From Candidatus Krumholzibacteriota bacterium (GTDB lineage: Bacteria; Krumholzibacteriota; Krumholzibacteriia; Krumholzibacteriales; Krumholzibacteriaceae), in NCBI GenBank assembly GCA_030667985.1, contig DAOUUU010000009.1, forward strand, positions 1 to 36,675: 36,675 bases of DNA, given 5' to 3'. A model generated the notes under the pieces. It ran no database searches. It worked only from the letters and a program-made list of their open reading frames with translations, and had not been told where the DNA came from. A program made the position numbers and the translations under genes. Of this stretch, positions 18,277 through 26,800 are shown in pieces; positions within the stretch are counted from its first letter, which is position 1, and each line of letters opens with the position of its first letter.

Positions 18277-20298
18277 TTAAGGCTCGGCAGCCTGGTTCCC
18301 CAGCATGATCTCGGCGATATCGAGGACCTCGACGTCATCCCTCTCTCTCGCCTTCAGCCCATCCTCGAACATCGTAACGCAGAAGGGACAGGCGGTAAAT
18401 ATCTTCTCTGCACCTTTCGATAACGATTCGTCCACCCGATCCTCGTTGATCCTTCGGCCGAGAGTCTCCTCCATCCACATCCTCCCCCCCCCGGCGCCGC
18501 AGCAAAAGCTCTTCTTCCCACGGCGATCGAACTCCATCAGACGAAGTCCTGTCACCGACCGCAGCAGATCTCTCGGTTCATCCAGTATTCCATTATAGCG
18601 GCCCAGATAGCAGGAATCGTGGTATACGCCGTTCAGGCCCTCGTATGACGGGGCTTCAAGCTTGCCGGACTTCACCAGCTCCAGCAACAATTCGGAATGG
18701 TGTATGACCTTCGCTTCGAAGCCGAATTGCGGGTATTCGACCTTGAGCGAATTGTATCCGTGCGGACAGATAGTGACGATCCGCTCGAACTTATACTTAC
18801 GAAGCGTCTCGATATTTGACTCTATCAGCATCTGCGCCAGATACTCGTTGCCCATTCTCCTGGCCGTCTCGCCGCAGCATTTTTCCTCGACACCGAGTAT
18901 GGCGAAATCGACACCGGCTCTTCTCAAGAGCTCGGCCATGGCCCGCGCGATGCGTTGTCCCCGGGAGTCAAACGATCCAGAGCAACCGACCCAGAAGAGT
19001 ATGTCGAAACTCCCCTTGTCCGCCGCGATGGGCAGATCGATATCCAACGCCCAATCGGCCCTGGTCGAGTAGCCGAGGGCCCAGGGATTGTAGTTGACCT
19101 CCATGTTTTTGAAGACCGGCTGCATCTCGGCCGGAAAACGGCTCTCGGTGAGAACGAGGTATCGTCTGAGATCGACGAATTTCTGCACATGCTCGATAAA
19201 CGGCGGGCATTCCTGCATACAGGCCCCGCAGGTCGTGCAGGCCCATATTTCATCCTCTGTCGTTGTATCCGGCACGATCTGTGGAGCGTCTGAGGCTCCG
19301 CTCCCGTCGCCTTTCGAGAGCAATCTTTCCCGCTCACTCATCAGATGGCCCCTCAGCCTGTGGATCACGCGGTATGGGCTGAGCGGCTTGTCGGTAAGAA
19401 AGGCCGGACACACGGCCTGGCATCTCCCGCATTCAGTGCAGGCGTAAAGATCGAGGAGCTGTTTCCAGGTAAACTCGCCGATCTCGGAAATACCGAACTT
19501 CTCCGCGGATTCATCTTCAAAATCCATGCGGCTCAATGTTCCGGCGGAGCCCAAGTTCCTGAAAAAGACGTTCGGGATCGCCCCCAGAATGTGAATGTGC
19601 TTGGAAAATGGCACATAGATCAGAAAGAAAAATACGATCAGGTGATGGATCCAGGCAAATATCATATTCGCCATGGAGAGGTTCATATCCCACCCGTTCA
19701 TCAAACCGGACACGTAGTGGGAGACGGGAGCGTGGGCCACCGGTATATGGCCCGGTTTCATGAGGATCTCGGTCCCCCTGATCCCATACATGAGCAGGAT
19801 AAGAACGGAGATGAGGCCCAGGATCAGAACTGCCTCCCTCTTCGCCTTCGGATCGTCGATACGCAGCCTGACCGGATTGAAGAAGAACCGCCTGACGAGC
19901 GAGATGATGATCGCTACAATGACTAGCAGTCCGAAGATATCGAGAAGCAGGGAAAGGATGCCGTCAGCCGTCCTGCCGATTATCACCTCGAACCCGAAGC
20001 CGGGAATGATCATTCCGAGGATATGTTCCATCGTTCCGAGCGTGATGAATATGAATCCCCAGAAGATGATGAAATGGCCCAGGCCTGCCAGCTGGGTCAG
20101 AACGCGCGCCTGCGCCCCGACAAAGACAACAACTGAATTGACGCGCTCAACCCATCGATCGAACCTGTTTTCGGGCTTTCCCACCATGAGAAGCCGCACG
20201 AGTAAGCGCAGGATGAACCCGAAGGCGATGAGGACGGTTGCGAACACTATGAGCAGAATCATTCCCTGAACCGTCATCCGATCCCCTTTCTGGAACAT
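18277..20298 (-). CDS. Membrane Fe-S oxidoreductase, heterodisulfide-reductase-like; likely ETF:(mena)quinone oxidoreductase
   Basis: N-terminal multi-TM nitrate-reductase-gamma-like domain; CTECGRCQAVCPAF and CTTCGACMQECPPF 4Fe-4S motifs; two CCG-type motifs (EKCCGETARRMGNEY, SFCCGAGGGRMWMEE). Adjacent to etfBA. Confidence 0.88.
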   Translation of the reverse strand: MFQKGDRMTVQGMILLIVFATVLIAFGFILRLLVRLLMVGKPENRFDRWVERVNSVVVFVGAQARVLTQLAGLGHFIIFWGFIFITLGTMEHILGMIIPGFGFEVIIGRTADGILSLLLDIFGLLVIVAIIISLVRRFFFNPVRLRIDDPKAKREAVLILGLISVLILLMYGIRGTEILMKPGHIPVAHAPVSHYVSGLMNGWDMNLSMANMIFAWIHHLIVFFFLIYVPFSKHIHILGAIPNVFFRNLGSAGTLSRMDFEDESAEKFGISEIGEFTWKQLLDLYACTECGRCQAVCPAFLTDKPLSPYRVIHRLRGHLMSERERLLSKGDGSGASDAPQIVPDTTTEDEIWACTTCGACMQECPPFIEHVQKFVDLRRYLVLTESRFPAEMQPVFKNMEVNYNPWALGYSTRADWALDIDLPIAADKGSFDILFWVGCSGSFDSRGQRIARAMAELLRRAGVDFAILGVEEKCCGETARRMGNEYLAQMLIESNIETLRKYKFERIVTICPHGYNSLKVEYPQFGFEAKVIHHSELLLELVKSGKLEAPSYEGLNGVYHDSCYLGRYNGILDEPRDLLRSVTGLRLMEFDRRGKKSFCCGAGGGRMWMEETLGRRINEDRVDESLSKGAEKIFTACPFCVTMFEDGLKARERDDVEVLDIAEIMLGNQAAEP

Positions 20299-20314
20299 TC
20301 GTGACGGGATCTCA

Positions 20315-21295
20315 TCAGAGTATCTTTTTGATTTCCTCCGTCATAATAGGAACGACGTCGAAGAGGTCTCCGACGATCCCGTAATTCGCCTTCTCGAAGA
20401 TAGGAGCGTTGGGATCCTTGTTGATGGCGACGATCACCTTCGACGTGCGCATACCGGCAAGGTGCTGAATCGCGCCGGATATACCACATGCGATGTAGAG
20501 TTTGGGATTCACGATCTTACCCGTATGGCCCACCTGAAGACCGTGTTCGACGTATCCTGCATCGACCGCGGCACGGGAAGCCCCGACGGCCGCCCCGAGC
20601 AGATCGGCGAGCTCTTCAAGTATCTTGAAATTGGATGCGTCCTTCATTGCGCGTCCGCCCGCGATAATGACCTCCGCCTCGGTGACGTCCGGTCTGCCGC
20701 CCGCTAGCGGGATGATCTCCTTGACTAGAGCCCTGATCGATTCAGCGGTCACACCGGCGGGTCGTGAAACGATCTCGACGGAGCCGCCGGCAGGTTCGGC
20801 CGGTGGCATATTGTTGGGACGAATGGTGATAAACACGGGACGTTCACCGGCGGGTGTTATCTCGATAAAGAGCCTTCCCGAGTAAACAGGCCGCTTCGCG
20901 ACGACCTTGTCCCCCTCATACCTCACATCGACGCAATCACTGAACATCACGCCGTCGACCTTGGCCGTTACGCGGGAAGCCAGGTCTCTCCCCTGCGACG
21001 TCGCCCCGAGCAGTACGTACCCCGTTGATATCTCCTGGACGAGATCGGCGAGGAATTTGGCGTATCCCTCGGTCGAATACTCTTTGAACACCTCGCTCTC
21101 CGAGATATATATCTTCCTCAGGCCGAACTCCTTCAGGGATTCCGCAGCTTCCTGCGCTCCATCACCGATGAGCACCGCGTCAATCGAACCGCCCGTTCCC
21201 TCGGCTATGATACGAGCCGTACCGATGAGTTCCTTGACGGCTTTTTTTAGCGTGCCGCCTCTTATCTCTCCAAATACCAGTATATCACTAGCCAT
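20315..21295 (-). CDS. etfA: Electron transfer flavoprotein alpha subunit
   Basis: [26 protein letters not shown]-terminal [70 protein letters not shown]. The ORF track start (21427) is over-extended. Confidence 0.96.
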   Translation of the reverse strand: MASDILVFGEIRGGTLKKAVKELIGTARIIAEGTGGSIDAVLIGDGAQEAAESLKEFGLRKIYISESEVFKEYSTEGYAKFLADLVQEISTGYVLLGATSQGRDLASRVTAKVDGVMFSDCVDVRYEGDKVVAKRPVYSGRLFIEITPAGERPVFITIRPNNMPPAEPAGGSVEIVSRPAGVTAESIRALVKEIIPLAGGRPDVTEAEVIIAGGRAMKDASNFKILEELADLLGAAVGASRAAVDAGYVEHGLQVGHTGKIVNPKLYIACGISGAIQHLAGMRTSKVIVAINKDPNAPIFEKANYGIVGDLFDVVPIMTEEIKKIL

Positions 21296-21315
21296 TATCA
21301 ACCCTCCATCTATGC

Positions 21316-22107
21316 CTATAGGACCTTGGCCTCTTCGCGCAGGAGCTTTACGAGCTCGGCGGCGGCGTCCTTTATCTCTTCCGCTTCGACCATCTTGCAC
21401 TCTCCACCCTTCGGCAGGGGGAACCACTTGAGAATCTCCGAACGGCCTCCCCCCGGAGCGCTATCGAACCCGAGGTCCGCGAGGGTCTTCTTCCTGATTT
21501 CTTTCTTCTTTGCTTTCATGATCCCCGGAAGGGATGCGTAGCGAGGTTCATTGAGACCCTTCTCGCACGAGATAATAACGGGAAGCTTCGTTTCCACCCT
21601 CTCGTCCCCTCCCTCTATACGCCTGTTGAGAACCGCCGAAGAATGGTCATCGCTGATCTCGAAAACGACCGCCACGTTGACCTGCGGGATATCAAGTATC
21701 TCGGCGGTAATCGCCTGTACCTGCGCCATATCGTCGTCGATCGCCTGCTTGCCGCAGAACACGATATCGAATCCTTCATCCTGCAGCACCTTGGCCAATA
21801 TGGCCCCAGAGGTGAATGGTCCCGGCTTCTTGAGAGCGGGATCACAGACGTGCACGGCGTCATCGGCACCCATCGCTAGGGCCGTTCTGATAAGCTCGGC
21901 CGATTCCTCAGAACCGATGCAAACGACAGTCACCTTGCTGTCCCCGCCAACCTTTTCCTTGAGCCTCAGGCCCTCCTCGATGGCGTACTCATCGTATGGA
22001 TTGATGACGAACTTGATATCATCCTCCCGTATACCGGTTCCTTCCTGGTTTATCAATATCCTTGCTTCGGTATCCGGTACGCGTTTTAACAAAACGATGA
22101 TCTTCAA
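21316..22107 (-). CDS. etfB: Electron transfer flavoprotein beta subunit
   Basis: MKIIVLLKRVPDTEARI, KFVINPYDEYAIEEGLRLKEK, VFCGKQAIDDDMAQV. Confidence 0.96.
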   Translation of the reverse strand: MKIIVLLKRVPDTEARILINQEGTGIREDDIKFVINPYDEYAIEEGLRLKEKVGGDSKVTVVCIGSEESAELIRTALAMGADDAVHVCDPALKKPGPFTSGAILAKVLQDEGFDIVFCGKQAIDDDMAQVQAITAEILDIPQVNVAVVFEISDDHSSAVLNRRIEGGDERVETKLPVIISCEKGLNEPRYASLPGIMKAKKKEIRKKTLADLGFDSAPGGGRSEILKWFPLPKGGECKMVEAEEIKDAAAELVKLLREEAKVL

Positions 22108-22140
22108 GGGTTCCTCCTTTCCTCAGCTCCCCGAAACATT

Positions 22141-23343
22141 CTATTCTGGAAGCATTCTCTCGTATTCCTCTACAACTTTTTTCGAGATGACGAGATGCTG
22201 GATCTCGCTCGTCCCCTCGTATATCTCCATGGCGCGGGCGTCCCTGAAGAGACGCTCGACCTTGAACTCTGTAGTGTAGCCCACTCCCCCATGGATCTGC
22301 ATGGAGTCGTATGACGCCTGGTTGGCAGTTCTGCTCGCAAATAGCTTGGCCATCGCGGCTTCCTTGGTCATATTCTCGCCGGCATCCTTCAGTTTGGCAG
22401 CGCGGTACATCAGGAGCCTCGACGCTTCGATCGCCATGGCAATCTCCGAGATCTTCAACTTTATGGCCTGAAAATCAATGATTCGCTTGCCGAACTGTTT
22501 CCTCTCCCTGGCAAAGGTGACCGCCTCATCGAGGGCCGCCTGTGCGATACCGACCGATTGCGCCGCGATGCCTACGCGGCCACCGTCCAATACGGCAAGA
22601 GCTATCTGCATCCCCATTCCTTCTTCGCCGAGGAGATTCGAGGCGGGAACCCGGCAATCCTCAAACACCAGCTCGACCGTAGTCGAGGCTCTGAGTCCCA
22701 TCTTGTGCTCGATCTTGCCTACGCTGAACCCTGGATAATCCGGCTCCACGATAAATGCGCTGATTCCGCGGTTACGATTCTCCTGATCGGTGCGCCCGAA
22801 GACGGCTATCACTTGCGCCTTGTCGCCCGTCGAGATAAAGATCTTGGTGCCGTTCAGAACGTACTCGTCACCTTTCCTCTCGGCTGTGAGTCGGAGCGCG
22901 CTCACATCGCTCCCGGCTGCCGGTTCGGTCAAAGCGTATGCACCGATCATCTCCGCCGAGGCAAGCCCGGGCAGATAGCGGTCCTTCAGAAAGTCGCTTC
23001 CATATTCCAGGATAGCCCAGTTGACGAGGGAATTGTGAACCGACATTGCAACCGCGGTGGATGCGCAGACCTTACTGATCTCCTCCAGTGCCAGAATGAG
23101 GCAAAAATTGCTGAGACCGACGCCGCCGTACTTCTCCGGAACAGTCATGCCCATGAATCCGAGCTCGCCAAGCTTCTTGTAGATCTCCTCGGAATAGACA
23201 CCCTGTTCGTTATTTTCGACGGCAACCGCCGCGAGGTCCTTCCTGGCGAACTCGCGGGAAGTACTCTGAATCATCCGTTCCTCTTCGGTAAGCGGGTATC
23301 TCATCATCCTTCCTTTGCCGAAAAAGACGTAGCGTGAATGCAA
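22141..23343 (-). CDS. acd: Acyl-CoA dehydrogenase (start possibly 23307)
   Basis: GVGLSNFCLILALEEISKVCASTAVAMSVHNSL, ALTEPAAGSDVSALRLTAE, QIHGGVGYTTEFKVERLFRDARAMEIYEGTSEIQHLVISK. Confidence 0.97.
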   Translation of the reverse strand: MHSRYVFFGKGRMMRYPLTEEERMIQSTSREFARKDLAAVAVENNEQGVYSEEIYKKLGELGFMGMTVPEKYGGVGLSNFCLILALEEISKVCASTAVAMSVHNSLVNWAILEYGSDFLKDRYLPGLASAEMIGAYALTEPAAGSDVSALRLTAERKGDEYVLNGTKIFISTGDKAQVIAVFGRTDQENRNRGISAFIVEPDYPGFSVGKIEHKMGLRASTTVELVFEDCRVPASNLLGEEGMGMQIALAVLDGGRVGIAAQSVGIAQAALDEAVTFARERKQFGKRIIDFQAIKLKISEIAMAIEASRLLMYRAAKLKDAGENMTKEAAMAKLFASRTANQASYDSMQIHGGVGYTTEFKVERLFRDARAMEIYEGTSEIQHLVISKKVVEEYERMLPE

Positions 23344-23367
23344 TTTATCGAATCAAAGTAGGCAAGC

Positions 23368-23396
23368 ACAATAAACAAAATTCCGAGCGGTGTCAA
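23368..23396 (-). promoter_or_regulatory. sigma70-type promoter for acd-etfBA operon
   Basis: Minus strand TTGACA (23391-23396), 17-nt spacer, TATTGT (23368-23373). Confidence 0.65.
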
Positions 23397-23421
23397 TCCC
23401 CTTTACCGAACAACTTGCCTG

Positions 23422-23452
23422 TTGAACATACTGGACCGATAGGTTATATAAT
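23422..23452 (+). promoter_or_regulatory. Candidate promoter for YkgJ-like gene
   Basis: TTGAAC (23422-23427) and TATAAT (23447-23452, 19-nt spacer) or TATATA (17-nt spacer). Confidence 0.5.
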
Positions 23453-23492
23453 ACATCTCGGTCGCGCAACGCTATGAGGAGGGAGCAAAAAC

Positions 23493-23885
23493 GTGTTCAA
23501 CAGATTCGCGAATAAATCCAAGAAGAAAAAAAATCCCAAGAAGAAGCACGAGAACCCGTGTGATAAGTGCATCCCGGCCAAGTGCTGCATGTACTTCTCG
23601 ATCGAGATCGACGAACCGGAGGATGAAAATGATTATGACGACCTCCTCTGGATCATCGCTCATAGGGATGTCGAGATATATGTGAACGATGGCGACTGGT
23701 TTCTGATGGTACAGACTCCCTGCAGATTCTACGATCCGATAAAGGGGTGCCTTATCTATCCCAAGCGGCCTCGGATATGCAAGCAGCATCGACTCGAGGA
23801 ATGCGAATTCGATGACGATTACGGATTCGACGAACACTTCCACAGCTACGAGGAACTCGATCGTTACATCCGCAACAACACATAG
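23493..23885 (+). CDS. YkgJ-family cysteine-cluster protein
   Basis: GTG start with GAGGAGGG RBS; CDKCIPAKCCMYFSIEID plus downstream PCRFYDPIKGCLIYPKRPRICKQHRLEEC, the zinc/iron-chelating CxxCx4CC-type arrangement. Confidence 0.85.
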   Translation: MFNRFANKSKKKKNPKKKHENPCDKCIPAKCCMYFSIEIDEPEDENDYDDLLWIIAHRDVEIYVNDGDWFLMVQTPCRFYDPIKGCLIYPKRPRICKQHRLEECEFDDDYGFDEHFHSYEELDRYIRNNT

Positions 23886-26800
23886 TTAACGGAGCAGCAC
23901 CATCTTTCGCGTCGCGACGCTATTGCTGATGCCGAGCCTGATGAAGTATATCCCGCTCGCGACCGACTCGCCCCTCTGATTCCTGCCGTCCCATTGGACG
24001 CTGTGCCTTCCTGTAGGACAGGCTTCGTCAACAAGCGTCCTCACCTGAGTGCCTCTCACGTCGTAGACCACCAGTGAGACCCTTTTCCTGCTTCCCTCCA
24101 CACCAGGAACGGTAAATGGAATAGTCGTGTTGGGATTAAAAGGATTCGGGTGGTTCTGGTATAGCCTGGCATTGGCGACCGGCACCATGATCTGATCGGT
24201 CTCTATGAAGAGGTCGGGGCTTTCCTCGGCTTCGAGCTTGTAGAGGTATGTGATTCCCTCCTCTACAGATCTATCAACATACTGGACGATTCCCGATCCA
24301 TCGGCGAAAAGATCTCTGCTGAGAAGCCTGTAGTTCGAGTCCGATTCCCTGCGATAGAGGGCCCATCTATCCACTGTGGGCAGCACAAGGCAGTTCAGCT
24401 CGATCGCGCCGCCGATCAACCTGTGAGTAAATGTCATTAGTTCCGCGCTGGTCAGCTGATTGTACCCGTCCCAGCCGGAGTTTGTGACGTTGCCGTGGAA
24501 TCCGTTCCATGCGCTGTAGTCATGGTGCCACGCGCCTTCGAGATCCCAGACATACAAGAAACGGTCCCAGCATGCCACCACGAGCTCGAGGTCGGCGTCC
24601 ATATCGAGATCTCTCACCATCGGCGTTCCACGGATGAAGCCGTTCAAGTAAATCGGGAAACCGGGCAGGTTGGCCCCGCTCATATCCCACGCATTCAGGA
24701 TCCCATCCTCGCAACCGAGCACTATGTCCAGGCTGCCGTCTCCGTTGAGATCGGCGATCGTAGGTGATGATTCGGTCGGTCCACCACCTGTATTGTAGGG
24801 CTGCGGCCATCCGGGCTGTGAGCTGCCGAGATAATCGAATACGTGGCAATAACCGTCCATGCTCGGAATCACGATCTCGAGCTTTCCGTCCCCGGTCAGA
24901 TCGCCCAGTGCTGGTGAACCCATGAAGAAGTTGACGCTGTAGATCCATACCGGCCATCCCGCCATGCAACTGCCGTCATGGTTGAGCCCGTAGATCATGC
25001 CGGAGCTGTTCTGCACTACGACCTCCTGGTGCCCATCACCGTCTATATCCCCCACGACGGGGCTGGCGGATATATTGGCGCCCTCCTCCGCTACCGGCAC
25101 GGGCCATCCGGCCACATAGCTGGCATCGTGGTTCAGGCAATAGATACTGTCGCCGGGAGAGCACAGGACTATCTCCGGAAGTCCGTCCTCATCGATGTCG
25201 GCGAGGGCGGGCGTGGATGTATGCCATCCGAGTGATTCGCTTCCATCGCGGTAGAAGAACGGGCCGTTCGTACTCGGATTACCGTCGCCGTCACGAAGTT
25301 CCGTGCCGTCGTGGTGCCACGCATAGAGTATCCCGTCGATATCGAATGCGAATATCTCAGGATCACCGTCGCCGTCGATATCGGCGGCGGTCGGACTCGC
25401 CCAACAGAGATCGCGCGTATCCTGCGGCCACCCCGGCAGCGTATTTCCGTCATGGTCGAACACATATATCTTTTTCAGACTCCACGAGGCACCGATGATT
25501 TCGTCTCCGGGTTCACCGTCAATTTCGATAAGGGCCAGGGAGGCGGTGAAGTTATCACCCTCGGTGTTGAGTATCCCCCATGTGGCGGGCTGGCCGTCTC
25601 CGTCCCTTACCTCGATCCCGTCGCCATGCAACGCGTAAACATACTCCGCCCCCATGACGACCTCGGGATGGCTGTCGCCGTCGATATCCCCGACAACGGG
25701 GCTGCACGAGCTCTCCCGGCCGAGCTTGATCGGCCACCCCGCAAGCTGCGGTGAACTCGTGCTGATATTTCGTTCTACGCATGGAGCTCCCTCGTTACCG
25801 CACGAATCGATAGTCGTCACTATGTAGTAATATCTGGTGCTCGACAGGAGCCCGTGATCGTTATAGAGCGTGTGGAATACGAGGTCCTTTGTCGCTAGCT
25901 CGTAAGGCCCGCCCGACTGCTCGGAGTGGTAGACCTGGTAGCGATAATGCTCGGTGCTGTCTGGAGGATCCCAAGTAGCGTGTATCTCGTTCGGGCCGAA
26001 GCTCGCGTCGAGGTGCAGGAGATGGGGTGGATCGGGCTCCCTCAGTTCCAGATCGTAGGAATATACACGTCCATAAACGTCGGTTAGCTCGAGATGGAAC
26101 AGGTTCGGGATGAGCATATTCGCTTCAGATAGAACGAATCCGTCGCCATACTCGACTCCCAGCAGCGGAATCTCGTCATAGTCGCTGACCGCATCCACCA
26201 CATTGAGATGGGGCGATAGGCTGCTTATCACTCCCTGGAGTCCCGTCGCAGCGCCCGTACCAAAATTCTTTAACCCGATCTGGAGAAGAAAATCCTCTCC
26301 CGGCTCTATAATACCGTTATTGTTCCCGTAGGGAAGCGTATCGCTCAGCATATTCACATAGAATTCAAACTGCGGAGCATGAGCTTCCAGCGCGAACTTC
26401 TCGGACCATAAACCCCCCGTCGAGTCGCGGATCTCGAGTTCGAACTCGAGGGCCCGCTCGTCAGCGACACTCATATGCACCGTAAACTGGAAACCGTCTG
26501 CGTTCCAGTTGGCCGCACCCTGAGAGACATCCGGGTAGAGAGCCGTGCTGTCGAAAATGGCCACAGTGGTCTCATCGGTCCGCAGGATGGCATAGAGTTT
26601 TTCGGCATCCGCCTGCCCGGTGTTGCGCAGCTTGAGGAACAGGCCTACAGTCTCGCCCGAATCGAGGTTCCCGTCGCCGTTTCCGGTCACACCGTCGGCG
26701 ATTATCCTGTCGTCGATCCTGAGATAGGGATCCAGCTCTTCCTGGACAAGCATCGAATCGAGATAACGGGAGTGGTTGAGACCGGTCACCGTAACATAGA

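Noticed and set aside
24500-25760. Repetitive DNA that might suggest a CRISPR or tandem repeat array
   Set aside because: Periodicity is irregular and explained by FG-GAP (DxDGDGxxD) coding repeats. No CRISPR array, tRNA gene, transposase or integrase was recognised in the window.
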